From positions 182,358,856-182,422,855 of the forward strand of contig JAHLJT010009419.1 in NCBI GenBank assembly GCA_031308135.1: a stretch of DNA of 64,000 nt, read 5' to 3'. The notes under the pieces are model-generated. The model was not told the DNA's origin, did not search any database, and saw only the letters and a program-made list of their open reading frames with translations. The translations under genes were made by a program, and so were the position numbers. This document shows positions 1 to 12,349 of this stretch, one piece after another (position 1 is the stretch's first letter; every line of letters begins with the position of its first letter). Source of the stretch: Acheta domesticus. Taxonomy: Eukaryota; Arthropoda; Insecta; Orthoptera; Gryllidae.

Positions 1-119
1 GGGCGGGTCTGCCGGTCTCCTCTTAGGTAGGAGTGGAGGGACTTTCATCTTCAGTTCTTCAGTGTAGAGATCATTTCTAATATAAAGAGGCTTAGGTAAA
101 GTTGGTCGTTTTAGGTATT

Positions 120-1934
120 CTACTTCTTTTGTAATTTTTTCCAAGAATTTTCATAGATACCATTGGCTTGATAATTTGCTATCATTTTGTTTGCATAGAA
201 CATAGCTAGTTCTTTTCTTCTCAGCTGAAGTGGTAGCATGTTGGCCTCAACTAATATACTAAAAGTAGGACTAGTTCTAAAAGCTCCTATGCATAATCGT
301 AACGCTGTATTTTGAATACTTTCTAATTTATTTAATATGTCTCTTCCAGCAGAATCATATAATATACATCCATATTCTACTTTTGATTTAATTAAGGCTT
401 GGTAAATTTGTATTAGACATTTTTTGTCAGAACCCCATTTTATTGCTGATAGAACTTTTAAGATGTTTATTCTTCTAAAACGTTCTGTTCTTATTTGGTT
501 AATATGCTTCTTCCACTGCATCTTCTTGTCAAATATCATTCCTAATATTTTGACATATGGTACCTCTCTGAGAATTGTGTTATCCAATTTTAAAATTACA
601 TTTTTCTCCTCTTTTTTCCTAGAGAATGCTATATATTCGGTTTTAGTTTTTGAAAATTTAAAACTTGTTTTTTCTGACCACTTTTCAAGATTGTTCAAGG
701 TGTTTTGGATAAGTTTGGCTGTGTGCTGAATATTTATTCCAGGGCATATAATCATTAAATTGTCTGCAAATAAGAAACATTTTACAGGTTTTTGTATTGC
801 TTGAAATACTTCATTAATACTAATCAGGAAAAGTAACACACTCAGCACCGAACCTTGGGGCAGACCATTTTCAATCTGAGCTGGTGTAGAGAGAGTATTA
901 TTTATTCTAACCTAAATGGTACTATTGCTAAGGAAGTTTATAATAAATGCTAAGGAATTTCCTTTTATATTGTAGTTCTCCATTATTATTATTATAATAT
1001 GTTTCCAAACCATTTCATAGGCTTTCTCTATATCTATGGTGACTGCAATTGCATGACTGTTTTTTCTGAAAGCTTCACATATCTCTGCTTCTAGATTTAT
1101 TAGATAGTCCATTGTCGAACGTGATTCTCTAAATCCAAATTGTAGTGGAGCTAGAATATTATGTTCCTCCAGGTACCATCTAATTCTTCTGCTGATAATT
1201 TTCTCCATAATTTTACATAAATTGCAGGTTAGTGATATTGGTCTGTAGGTGGATGGTGCGCTTGATACTTTGTCTGGCTTTAAAATGGGGATTACTATAG
1301 CTTCTCTCCATGTATCTGGGAATATCTGTTTTTTCCATATAAAGTAATATATACCTAAAAGATACATTAGTGCTTTGTCTGAAAGTTGTTTTATTATTAC
1401 ATTTGGTACACCATCTGGGCCTGGGCTTGAATTTCCTACTTGAGAGAGAACTAGTTCCAGTTCATGTCTTTTAATTTCTTCATTGATGTGATTTGTGCTA
1501 TCTCTTGTATCATACTTGTGGTTATTTTTTTCTTCCATCTCCTTGTATTTTATAAATTTCTTGTTATAATTGCTGGAACTAGAATTTACTGCAAAGTTTT
1601 CTACTAGGAGCTCTGTAGTGTATGAGAGTTCCAAATGTAGTTTACCATCAGCATCTTCTAACACTATTTTGTCTGATTTATATTTTCCACTTTTTATGCA
1701 TTGTATTTTCTTCCATACTGTTGAACTATCTGTCTGCGGTGTTATTGTTGATATAAAATTTTGCCAGGATTTTTTCCTACTCTCTTTTAATGTTCTTCTG
1801 GCTTGTGCTCTTTTCTTCTTGTAGTTAATTTTGTACACTAAATCAGGATCATTATGTGCATTCTTTTGTCCCAGCCTCTGCGCCCTTTTTGATTCAAGTA
1901 CTGCTTGAGCACATTCCTTATTCCACCATGGCAC
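120..1934 (-). pseudogene. LINE ORF2 reverse transcriptase relic, one stop and FADN active site
   Basis: The minus strand from 1934 encodes the RT finger and palm regions: a PWWNKECA linker, SSPGPDGVPN, YRPISLTCNLCKIMEKI, FGFRESRSTMDYL, VTIDIEKAYE and, after a single in-frame TAG at 914-912, GLPQGSVLS and the active-site block. The frame is the same on both sides of the stop. The catalytic tetrad reads FADN rather than FADD: the second Asp codon is AAT at 761-759, which would abolish polymerisation. The thumb continues to about 120. Confidence 0.8.
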
Positions 1935-2019
1935 ACATTTCTTTCTTTGGATTTCTGATGATTTGGGGATTGTTTTATTTGCTGCATGAAGAATGAGTTT
2001 AGTAAATGACGTTACAAGC

Positions 2020-2752
2020 TCATTTGCTGATATTCGTATTTGTGAGATCAGTTAATTCTGGCATCTCAGTGAGGGAATTATCAATTTCTTCTCTGAATGA
2101 TTTCCAATCCGCTTTGTTGAATAGCCATCTTTTTGTTGATACTATATTATGTTCTGGAGTAAGGGCTTCCATAATTCTTATTCTTATTGGAAAATGATCA
2201 CTGTCATATAATTCCTCCAAAGCATTCCATTTCAAAGTTGGTGCTATTTCATTTGAGGCTATAGACAAATCGATATTGCTTGAGAGTCCGTTGCTACTGT
2301 TGAAATGGGTAGGTTGACAAGTGTTTAGGAGAATGAGGTTGTTTCTATTTTCCAACCATTCTGTTATTATTTTTCCTCTATGATCATTTTTATGGGAGCC
2401 CCAGTACATATGGTGGCTGTTAAAATCTCCTAATAATAAAGGGTTTTGGAAGTTGATCCGTCAATTTGTTTAGTTCTTCCTGATTAAATTTATATCTATT
2501 TGGTAAATATACATTACAGATTGTTAGTTTGAAGGGGAATTTTATACCGATAGCTAATGCTTCTGTATTTGTGTTCAATGGAATTTCTTCAGGTAGAGTA
2601 AATGTTGTGGCAAATATTGCTACACCTCCGCTGGCTATAATTGAATGACACCTGTTTTTGTAAAAGTTGCAATACCCTCTAATCTGGGCACAGTGGTCAT
2701 TGGAGAAATTTGTTTCCTGTAGGCACAGACATATTGGGTTGAATTTGTTCAT
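2020..2752 (-). pseudogene. LINE ORF2 endonuclease domain relic (APE type)
   Basis: Encodes the apurinic-endonuclease-like domain that nicks target DNA for target-primed reverse transcription. Catalytic motifs are visible: QETNF near the start, GDFN around 2430, and SDHFPI near the C-terminal end (about 2210-2190). The frame changes at about 2415, so 2752-2420 and 2409-2020 are in different frames. It lies immediately upstream, on the minus strand, of the RT relic, as expected for ORF2. Confidence 0.75.
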
Positions 2753-2850
2753 TACCAGCTTGATGTTTTCTAGTCTTCTACAGTATCCGTTTGCATTCCA
2801 CTGTAATATATTCCTTGTTTGTGTTTAATTTTATATTTTTCTCTGTTTTA

Positions 2851-4072
2851 TTATTGTGCAGGCTTACTTCCTGAGGGTTGGCTTGTTGTCTTAGAACTGT
2901 TTCTAATTTGTTGCAATTTTTTTGATAATCGAGTACATTCGTTTTTCATTGGCTGGTTCATTTTCCCATGTAGATCTTTGCACATGTTGATTAGATCTTC
3001 AATTTCGTCTGTATATTCTTTTACTATTTGTGTTATATTTTGATTGCCTTGAGTTCTATTCATCAGACTACTAAATTGATCTATATTAATAGGATAACTT
3101 TTCCCTGCCTTAGTTAAATTTATTTCTTTTTCAATTTCTTCCCACACTTGCTCTTTTGTCCTATTGTCTATGTGTTTTGGTTTATTTTTATTTTTATCAT
3201 GTTTTACTTCCCTCCATTCATCACTTGATGAGTTGCTACCAGTTTCTTCTACATTCAGTATTTCATCTTCCAAGTTATTAACATCAGGCTGTTGAAAGCC
3301 GGAAGATTCTGTCACTGAATGCCCCCTTTTGATTCCTTTGGTATTTCCTTCTGTGTCTACTTCCTCTGTTCCTAGTGCCGTTTGTATTTGGTCAGTGATC
3401 TCTTGTTCTTCTGTCTTGTTGTCTATTCCTAGTTTTGTTTGTAGTTGGGCTGTCTTATCTTGGTCTTCTGTCTTATTGTTTGTTCCTAGAGTTGTTTGTG
3501 GTTGACCTGAATTATCATGTTCTTCTGTCTTGTTGTTTTCCATGTCCCTAACCTCACAAGTAGTTATGTTATTTTGAATAGTTACATTATTTGGGCAATT
3601 CTTAGCAACATGACCTAGATTATTACATTCAAAGCACTTTAAGGAACCCTCACTGGAGATGTAAATCCAGTTGTTTGTTCCTTCGTAATTGATCTGTATA
3701 GATTCTGGGAGTTTATGCTCATCTTCTGGTGCTATATATAACTGTCATCTAAAACTTAACACATGCGAAAACCCAGGCTCATTCATTCCAGTTTTCATGA
3801 ACCATATAGGGGATACTATCTTTACATTTAATTCATTGAACTTATCTTCTATTAGCGAGTGAGGGATGACTGGACACACATTGGATAATACTATTCTTTT
3901 GTTTCTTGTAATCAGTGGTTTAATAATTAGTTTTGTGTTTTTCACTATTATTTCCTTCTTGTTGTCTGTAAGATGGTCTGCTGTTTTTTTGGAGTCAAGA
4001 TAAATACAGATACGTGCATTGGAAAAACGTGAAATAAATCTTATAGTGGTCGGTTTGGTTATGTTCGACATG
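2851..4072 (-). pseudogene. LINE ORF1 (gag-like RNA-binding protein) relic
   Basis: ORF1 proteins of these LINEs bind the element RNA and chaperone target-primed reverse transcription. The first segment begins with Met at 4071 and is interrupted by a single in-frame TGA near 3745. After it the same frame stays open to 2851. A CX2CX4HX4C zinc knuckle lies at 3636-3594 (core CFECNNLGHVAKNC). Downstream of the knuckle (about 3540-3360) there are three imperfect tandem copies of a 20-22 residue acidic unit built on NKTEEQ and QTxLGT, which is unusual for gag. A further minus ORF at 4441-4223 may be 5' leader sequence and is not recognisable. Confidence 0.7.
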
Positions 4073-4441
4073 GCTAACAGGTATTCTCTTATTTCTGCTC
4101 CTTCTATAGCTTCAATAATTATGGCCTAATCTTTCTTCGGGAACATTATGTTAGATGTCAAGTTGGCGTAGCTTTTTACTTGAGAATTATTGTTTGATTG
4201 AAATGGTACAGTAGCTGAATTTTCATACCTTGTGGTTTGTTGGTTCGGTGGTATTTGTATTTCTTCTTCCATTGGCATCGAACGAGATGTCTCCTGCATT
4301 TGAAGGCACTCTCTTCCTCAGGTTAACACTTAATCTGTTATTGGTATAACACTTGAAACGTTGATTTAACTTTTCACTCGAAGAACGCAGAGTATACAGT
4401 ATACAACTGCACTCCTCCAGGCTCAAGCGCGAACTGTGCAT

Positions 4442-5225
4442 TTATTTTTGCTCTCCTGTAAAATTATGAAACAGCACATATACCCTTTTGCCCAAACACG
4501 AGCGAATTTACTGAATACAGGAGCAAGAATTATTGACTTTTTCGGTACCAGGGATCTACAATACGTAACACAGTTTATTGTGCCGCTTTACACAACTTTC
4601 TCTACACGATGTATGTAGTATGCGAAAAAATAAAAATAATAAATACTGCACAGCATTTTTAAATTAATATAAAAGACGTCACACACTCAGTAATCTTCTA
4701 TAACCGCCTTTGGAATATTCATTCAATGTAATGATAAAATGTGCGAATGGTGTCAGTTGATTCACATTGGTGGTGGCTATAGGCAACTAGGCAGTGATGT
4801 CACATTTATTGAATTTTCATGGATAATGGCTGAAAAGGTATTGATATAGAATGTTAAGCACATGTTAAACTTCGAATAACATATTGAAAATCAAATATTT
4901 GGAAACGTATGAAAACAATAATTTTATTAAGAAGAATAGTTGCAAAGAGGTGCCCTTTTCATTCCACAAACTTATCTTCCTTATCATTGGCGATCCGTGG
5001 AATCGATAGCTAAGCTGTGGTGATAATGTTTCGTTAAGGGGATAAAGGTTTCATCAGATATTAAAAGATAACGTTTTTCGATGAGCAGAAATGCAAATAA
5101 CGATGAGTGACTGATGGTCTTCTACAAATTTTCTGCAGTAGAGGATGACACTTGATCTCGTAAAATGTGGAGTGCATTAATAGTATAATAATATAATAGT
5201 ATATTAATAGTATATTAATAGTATA
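4442..5225. other. Intergenic AT-rich stretch; short tandem AT repeat at its right end
   Basis: No coding potential recognised. At 5176-5224 there are about three copies of a unit resembling ATATTAATAGTAT, directly at the 5' truncation point of the following LINE. Confidence 0.5.
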
Positions 5226-6758
5226 ATTCTCAAAATAATCGGTAAATTAAAAAATAAATATTCGGCCGGTTTAGATGAATTTCCGGATTGTTTGTTAAAG
5301 ACGTGCGCGCCAGCCATTATACACCCGTTAACTCACATATTTAATGCATCCTTATGCACCGGAATTTTTCCAGATATTTTTAAAACAGCTAAGATTAAGC
5401 CGCTCTTCAAAAAAGGCAACAAAAATGAAGTTCAAAATTATCGGCCAATTTCTCTTTTGTCAGTTTTTTCAAAAATATTAGAGAGACTTTTTTATGTACG
5501 AATGGAAACCTTTCTGAATAAACACGACGCGTTTTCAAATTGCCAACATGGATTCCGGAAATCAAAATCTACGGAAACAGCCATTTTTTCTTTTCTTAAG
5601 GATGTTGCCTCATCATTGGATCAAAACGAAGCAACTATTGGAATATTTTTAGATCTTTCAAAAGCTTTCGACGTCATTGATCATAACATTTTACTTTCAA
5701 AATTACCTTCGTATGGAATACGTGGTATTGCTCTAGATTGGCTATGTTCGTACCTTAAACAACGATCTCAGAGAGTAGAAATACCTTACTGGAATGATGG
5801 AACTTTATGTACACACCTTTCCGGTTCTTTGCCAATTGTACGTGGAGTCCCGCAAGGATCGATTTTAGGCCCTATTCTCTTCCTATTATACGTAAATGAC
5901 ATGCCCTTAGCGATTCGAAACGGAAGAACAGTTCTCTTTGCGGATGATACAAATATTCTTTGCAACAAAGAAACCGTAAATAGTACAATATCAGACGTTT
6001 CAAATTGGTTCCGTAATAACAAATTAAAAGTAAATGAAAATAAAACAGTTTCAATGCAGTTTTCCATATCAAATAAAAAATTCTGTACTCCATTGAAAAT
6101 GAACGGTGTGCCATTGACTGATGTTAATGTAACAAAATTTTTAGGTCTATCAATTCAGTCAAACCTCAAATGGAATGCCCACTTAAATGAATTGAACACA
6201 AAATTAAGCTCATTATGCTACGCGTTCAGAATTCTTTCAAATTCCGTCAGCCTTCATACAGCTCGTTGTGTATATTTTGCCAATGTTCACTCCCGCCTGA
6301 GATATGGCATAATATTTTGGGGAAACACATCTTATAGTTCACAGACTTTCAGATTACAAAAAAGAATTGTACGAATAATAAGCAAATCCAACCCACGTGA
6401 TTCTTGTAAGTCACTCTTTATTAATCTAGGAATTTTACCATTACCTTGTCTCCTGATTTACGAATCAGTAGTTTTTGTCAAAAATGACTTACTTAAGGAC
6501 GGGAATATATTTTCAGCAAACGCCGATGTCTATAAGTATAACACACGACGTAGTAATCATATTCACCAGGTGGCAGTATCAACAGCTCACTACAAAAAAT
6601 TCACATACAATTCATGTACATTACTCTACAACACTTTGCCAGAAGACATTAAACGATTAAATTCAATAGAAAAGTTTAAGTCCCAAGTAAAATCTTTTCT
6701 GCTGCATAACTGTTTCTATACAATTCGAGACTATACCGAGCATCAAAAAGGAAAGTAG
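5226..6758 (+). CDS. Reverse transcriptase segment of a CR1/L2-like LINE (5' truncated)
   Basis: Open reading frame of about 510 codons without a native start; the first possible initiation codon (TTG) is at 5292, but the true protein began further upstream in the full-length element. RT motifs appear in order: NYRPISLLSVFSKILE, HGFRKSKSTETAI, motif A FLDLSKAFDVIDH (about 5647), GVPQGSILGP (5842-5871) and an intact FADDTN catalytic box with Asp-Asp at 5943-5948. The C-terminal block NTLPEDIKRL ... FKSQVKSFLL is the usual tail of CR1/L2/Jockey ORF2 proteins. The endonuclease domain is missing, so the copy could not move by itself, although the RT frame is undamaged, suggesting recent insertion. 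Confidence 0.85.
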   Translation: MLKIIGKLKNKYSAGLDEFPDCLLKTCAPAIIHPLTHIFNASLCTGIFPDIFKTAKIKPLFKKGNKNEVQNYRPISLLSVFSKILERLFYVRMETFLNKHDAFSNCQHGFRKSKSTETAIFSFLKDVASSLDQNEATIGIFLDLSKAFDVIDHNILLSKLPSYGIRGIALDWLCSYLKQRSQRVEIPYWNDGTLCTHLSGSLPIVRGVPQGSILGPILFLLYVNDMPLAIRNGRTVLFADDTNILCNKETVNSTISDVSNWFRNNKLKVNENKTVSMQFSISNKKFCTPLKMNGVPLTDVNVTKFLGLSIQSNLKWNAHLNELNTKLSSLCYAFRILSNSVSLHTARCVYFANVHSRLRYGIIFWGNTSYSSQTFRLQKRIVRIISKSNPRDSCKSLFINLGILPLPCLLIYESVVFVKNDLLKDGNIFSANADVYKYNTRRSNHIHQVAVSTAHYKKFTYNSCTLLYNTLPEDIKRLNSIEKFKSQVKSFLLHNCFYTIRDYTEHQKGK

Positions 6759-7305
6759 AATTAATTTTAACAATGATAGTTAATGTAATTATTTATCATT
6801 TGGACTGTATAATTCTAAAGAACCTGTAACAAGTATTGTACCACAGTTTCTGGGTTGATGGCCCCCATCTCGATCAGGTTTTTCGTCCAGTTTCCCTGAT
6901 CCTTGAGCAAATGCTGAGATGGTCCCTTGTTTTGCTTCTGGACATAAATGTAACTTCATTATTTGTGCACGTCTTCTGAATTTCAGTGGGAAATATAGTT
7001 ATTCAAATTATCGTTTTTCATATTATCGCGGCAAAAAGTATTATTCTTTCATGAAGAACATGAGGGTTCAGGGCAGAAATTTATAGCTAATTTACCTTTG
7101 AAAATATATTTTATTATATAGGAGCGAATATTTTGTCAACAAAACTCGAAAAAAACTCTCTTTTCTGTATTCAAAATTCGACTAAAATATGGTTTAGGAT
7201 AGAGACCACAGAATTATGAAAACGTGCACAAAATTCACTTCTCCCCATAGCTCGTCATACGCAGTTTTTAACTGTTTTTGACGTAAATAAATAAATAAAT
7301 AAATA
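5226..7305 (+). mobile_element. 5'-truncated CR1/L2-like LINE, copy 1
   Basis: The element starts inside the RT domain (open frame from about 5226), carries the RT to 6758, and then about 550 bp of 3' UTR ending in an AAATAAAT microsatellite at 7282-7305, as is typical of CR1/L2-type 3' ends. The same 3' end recurs at 7414-8105 and 44950-45608, which defines its borders. Clade assignment is from recalled motif style only. Confidence 0.8.
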
Positions 7306-7413
7306 AAAATAACAACAATAATAATAATTGTAATAATAATAATAATTGTATGCACGTGATGGTATTGCAAGACCCGCAAGCCACAAGTAGAATCAGGAGA
7401 ACAGAACGTCTAA

Positions 7414-8105
7414 AAATAAATTCACATTCAATTCATGTACATTATTCTACAACACTTTGCCAGATGACAAACGATTAAATTCGATAGAAAAGTTTTAAGT
7501 CCAAAGTAAAATCTTTTCTGCTGCATAACTTTCTATACAGTTCGAGACTATACCGAGCATCAAAAGGAAAGTAACATTAATTTTAACAATGATAGTTAAT
7601 GTAATTATTTACCATTTGGACTGTATAATTCTAAAGAACCTGTAACAAGTATTGTATCACAGATTCTGGTTCGATGACCCCATCTCGATCAGGTTTTTCG
7701 TCTAGTTTCCCTGATCCTTTGAGCAAATGCTGAGATGGCCCCTTGTTTTGCTTCTGGACATAAATGTAACTTCATTATTTGTGCACGTCTGAAATATAGT
7801 TATTCAAATTATCGTTCTCCATATTGTCGCGGAAAAAAGTATTATTCTTTCATGACGAAGATGATGAGGGTAAAGGGCACAAATTTATAGCTAATTTACC
7901 TTTGAAAAAATATTTTATTATGTAGGAGTGAATATTTTGTCAACAAAACTTAAAAGAAACGCTCTTTTTTCTGTATTCAAAATTCGACTAGAATATGGTT
8001 CAGGATAGAGATCACAGAATTATGAAAATGTGCATAAATTCACTTCTCCCCATAGCTCGTCACACGTGTTTTTAACTGTTTTTGACTCAAATAAATAAAT
8101 AAATG
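7414..8105 (+). mobile_element. CR1/L2-like LINE 3'-end fragment, copy 2
   Basis: Repeats the last about 50 codons and the 3' UTR of the copy ending at 7305. It has small deletions that break the frame (ACATTAAACG reduced to ACAAACG near 7465), and ends in AAATAAATAAATAAATG. It lies head-to-tail about 110 bp after copy 1. Confidence 0.85.
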
Positions 8106-9887
8106 TTACAAACTTCTAAGGCATTTAGAGGGGTCGAAAATAATTACTTTTTGCCAGAGAAATTTCATGTAATGGAGTTGCACATGTGACATTTCCCCCT
8201 GATTTTTATGCAACTCCTTATGCACAATGTTCGGCTGGTCATGTTCGAGCGTGGTTAGAACTTTTGTTTGTACCTGCCGAACATCTTACATTTTGGTTGT
8301 TAATATCTTTTGTGTTTCAGAGTACAGGGGCATTGAACTGTCTGTCAAGAAGATATGTGGGAACAGGCAATTTCTATCAGCACATTACAAAATGTTTTGC
8401 CTCGAGACCATGAGCAATTTCAACATTGTACCACATTATTCATGAAACCAAAATTTGATGAACGTTAGAGTTAGACATGAAAGCTTGTTTAAAAGAGAAT
8501 TTTCAGTCACATGAGACATTGAATATGATCTCCCTCTCTTTATCTTAAATTTCAAGATTATTGAATAAATGGATCTTGAACATTGAACTATTTTATTTTT
8601 TCGTGGTGAAATCAGTGTACACTAAGAGAATTTTGATATTTACTTCGTTACAACCTGATAAAAATTTGACAGAAAATCTAGAGAAACATTAAAAAAAATT
8701 CATCACTCGTTTTAATCCATTGCATGCCGAGGTTTTATCTTTGATTTTCTGTGCGAATCTTAGGAAAAAGACCAGTTCAATTTCATTCATTCATAATTAC
8801 AGTATATGAATCTTGACAAACTACATTTATTAGCAAAGAAGGTAGTGGATTAAGACACGATTAACAAGACACTATAGGTTATAAGAATGCCACGGAATAA
8901 TTTATACAAATAATTAATATTTAAATAAATAATAATACAAATAATTAATACAAATACGTGAACACGATGCACAAATTCTTACAAGTACAAAAAACGTGTA
9001 TGATACACGTATCTAGTGGCGAACCAAGAGGGACGAGGAACTCTTGGGGTTTCAGCTCTTCCAAAAGCCGATGAAACACTTCCACAAAAATAGTTTTTAC
9101 TAATTTTCTATAGTAAAGGAAGTAATTGAGTAACTCAGTTTAATAAGTTATAAGTACAATAAATCAAATTAGTTTTAAAATCAGCATAAATGAAATTTTC
9201 TTTGTAAGAAGACATTAAGTCAGGTACAACCTAGAAAAATCCTGGTAATGCAATGTGAATGTAAGTTATCTGTATATATTAAAAGTAAAATACCGTTCTA
9301 AATAAAACTTATATTATTTAGAACTACTTGATGTAGCAATCATGGATCGCAGTCTAAAATGCAGCTGATACAAACAACAAATAAAATTTACTTTCTACAA
9401 AATTTTCAGTGATTTCGTTCAAAATGATTGTGTGAGTGATTCCATTCAAAATGTAAAGTTCATATCACTAATGTTTCAGATTGTTTTGTTGACCAGTTAA
9501 TACAAAGTGTTTGTTTTATCTCGCACCCCTTGTCTAAGAGCACCTGCTCTTGTTGTGGTAATTTGGCAATCGCGTATCATTGCCGCCAGTCGACAGAGAC
9601 GCTGTTGGCACGCCGAAACGGCAGAAGAGGCGAGCGTCAGATCATAAGCTGCAAGAACTATTCTTTTTCTGTGGTTTCACCATTCAAACACGTGACGGTC
9701 AAGTAAGCGGCTCAAAGGCCGGATTCCTTTAGGGCTGAGCGAGGCAGGACAGGGTGGGACGAACTGCGACATGAACGAGGAATCAAAATATCTGAAATAT
9801 CTGTTTCTGATGTTTTGTGCACAATGCTCTTGAACCATAACTCGGATATGAAGGTGGAGGGAAGTTATGATTGATTTTTCGATATAA

Positions 9888-9888
<1 letters not shown>
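8106..9888. other. Intergenic, AT-rich; no supported gene
   Basis: An ORF at 8186-8413 with Cys/His residues was considered but is not recognisable. A less AT-rich patch lies at about 9540-9780. Nothing else supportable. Confidence 0.4.

Positions 9889-9938
<50 letters not shown>
9889..9938. repeat. (ATT)n microsatellite
   Basis: About 16 perfect ATT trinucleotides in a row. Confidence 0.95.
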
Positions 9939-9939
9939 T

Positions 9940-11550
9940 AATGCAAGCCGGCTCGGAAAGAAACCAGAAAGATATCTCGTCAAACATTACCACCAATCTC
10001 TTTATTGTCATTATTATCCCTTTAATTCATGACTTAAAATGTCGATTAAAATGTCGACTTATAAGTCGGTTGATTTTAAAGGCTATTCGGAGTTGCAACC
10101 AGCTTCCTAAGGAGCATATTTCGGAACTCTCGGTGCTTCGGCTGTGGCGCCCGGTCATCAGCTCGCAGCAGCGTGGTGCGCAGCGGGAGCGTGGATACTA
10201 ATGGAATGCACTACAATGTGCAGGAAGCGGCCACGGTGTAAGATACACAGGTGTGTTCACTCCCAGTTTGAAGCTTATGTGAGGCTAGTTCTCACAGTTC
10301 TCGCATATAAGCGCTGCGATCTTTGGGTCTCATTTCGGCAAGGTCGTGATTGGTCGTGATCCATTCGACAGCTCTGTGGCCAGCTGATTTCAAATATCAA
10401 GTCAGCGATTTGTCGCTTCGTTGTGGAATTGGTAAAGTCCAAAGCGAACAGTTACAAAAATGATTAGGAAATATATAAAACTGTGTAATAACCACAGTTT
10501 AAGATGTGATCTTAAGATGCATATTTTACACCGTGACCCAAACCAATCGTGAGCACCGTAAGGACAAGCGAGGAACTAGTCTCAAACTGGCATTAGAAAA
10601 GTTTCCCCAAAGGCGGCTAGTTAACACACCTACGAGCCATTCCACGTCAAATCGCACAAGAATTGACACGACTATTTTTTATATGTATGAAATTTTTTAA
10701 AAATAAATGACATGACTGTATGGCATTCATTCTGGACATCAAAAAAGAGGCACGTGTTTCTTTATTTACCCGAAAATTGATTATTTGTGTAGTTACGCCT
10801 ATATTAGATTTTGTAATTTTTGCTTATTTCGCAAAATATGATTGATGGATGCTCCGAATGTACTTAACATAAATTTTTTTGTTTATTTCATTTAATATTT
10901 TGATATATGTATTTTATTCCTCTGTAAATTACTTTCTTAAAAAATAAATATTTCATTAAAAAATTGTAATTATTTTAAAAAACGAAAATTTCTACATGAA
11001 CTCGCTCAGATAAAAATTTGAAAAAAATATAGAAATATTTCTTGCGCAATTTTCTACAAAACAGAACAAGAAAAAAAGTGGGCACTGAACACTAACGGAT
11101 CAAAAAAATCTATTGAAATTACGCGTGCGCGTGGTTCCTGCCCCTGCACTAATTTTGTTCGATCAGTCTTTGATACAAGTATCGAAGAACAATAAAAAGA
11201 ATGACCGTCTGCTTGATTAGGTTTTCAAGAAATATTAGTAACTCATATGTTCACTCTGTCCCCAGAAGGGATGCCGACAGCAAACGAATTCTTCTACTGC
11301 TTTCCCTCGCGTCAGCTAAACGAATTTTACTGCTGAGTCCCTTTGTGTCCTAGGGATGGGCTGCCCTCCTGACCTTGCTCGTGAAATACAATCAACCACT
11401 TGTCAAGGGACATGAGTAAAATTTTCTCAACATCAGTCGCAATACGCACCTTATGAATACAAGAGTGCTAGTGTTTGTTCTGTGAATCGTGGATACACTG
11501 TGCAAAACGAGTGGTGATCACCGTATGAGATACGACAGACGTTTCAATCC
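9940..11550. other. Intergenic, no supported gene
   Basis: AT-rich, with a GC-richer patch around 10090-10400 that holds only short unrecognised ORFs. Confidence 0.4.
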
Positions 11551-11559
11551 ATTTAATTT

Positions 11560-12345
11560 TTCTGATAACGGGTTTTAGAAAAGAAAATCTCCAAGATGCG
11601 TAAACCACGATTTGCTGGTGAATTTACAGGAGTCATTTGATTTGCGAATGTGAGATTCTTTTCGGAAGAAAGGGAATCGGCTTCAAAAACGGCCTTTCGT
11701 TTGTGAAGAGAGCGTCGAGATCAGTGGCTCGCGAAGCATTAACGAAAGTAGCGGAACATCCAGTGAATATAGTGAAAAGTGTGGAAATCAAGAAAATGGC
11801 AATTTAGGCTCTTCAGATAGTTCGTCAAATGTCTGCGAAATGAATAAAGAGTTTCATGAATGAATAAGAGTTTAATTGCAATAGGAGAAACCCCTACCAA
11901 GAAAAGAAAATTGGGACAAAAACGGTATCCCCATGAGAAATTTCAGAAAGTACGAAGAGCCAATACAGATAAAGATTTCACATTGAAGATCCTTCGACGT
12001 CCATCGAAAAATCAGACAATAAAGATACTGTATTGAAACTTATCGATTCCGTTCACTCAACTGATGACATGACGTTGAAAATTTAAATTTTGACAATTTT
12101 TGAAAGTTGAACTTACAATAAAATTAAACGACATTTTCCAGCAACCGAACACATGATAAAACTGTCTAAAAAGCTGGCTGAAGAAAATGGAATTTTGTCC
12201 AGACCTGAAGTAAATTCGGTAGGGCATTAAAACTGTGCATTGTGACAAAAGTTCAGGGATTCTATGGTAAGCGAGTACTTGTATTTAAAATGAGTTTTGA
12301 GGGACCAGAAAATTTCAAAATGTCAGTCAAAACATGAGTCATGAA
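11560..12345 (+). pseudogene. Possible N-terminal relic of the uncharacterised family also found at 16299-21060
   Basis: Short coding islands lie in shifting plus frames: a KSPRCVNHDLL segment near 11590, an acidic/Ser-rich stretch near 11740-11850, ETPTKKRKLGQKRYP near 11890, an HFPATEHMIKLSKKLAEENG block at about 12130-12200, then a tail with GPENFKMSV near 12305. The block with a short helix followed by KGILS-like residues resembles, from memory, the N-terminal part of uncharacterised proteins whose C-terminal part matches the minus-strand relic at 16299-21060. The frame is broken several times. I am unsure: the islands could belong to another decayed gene. Confidence 0.35.
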
Positions 12346-12349
12346 TACG

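Larger units (their letters stand above)
1..4441 (-). mobile_element. Decayed I-like non-LTR retrotransposon (LINE), left end outside window
   Basis: Read on the minus strand, a gag-like ORF1 (about 4072-2851), an APE-type endonuclease (about 2752-2020) and a reverse transcriptase (1934 to about 120) follow one another in the order of an I/R1/Jockey-group LINE. The ORFs are broken by stops and at least one frameshift, so the copy is dead. The 5' end is probably near 4441; an RNase H domain, if present, would lie outside the window. Clade assignment rests on recalled motif style (a PWW-NKEC linker before the RT, CCHC gag) and is tentative. Confidence 0.85.

Noticed and set aside
8186..8445. 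Two overlapping plus ORFs with Cys/His residues
   Set aside because: No family recognised, both short, and the surroundings show no exon signals.
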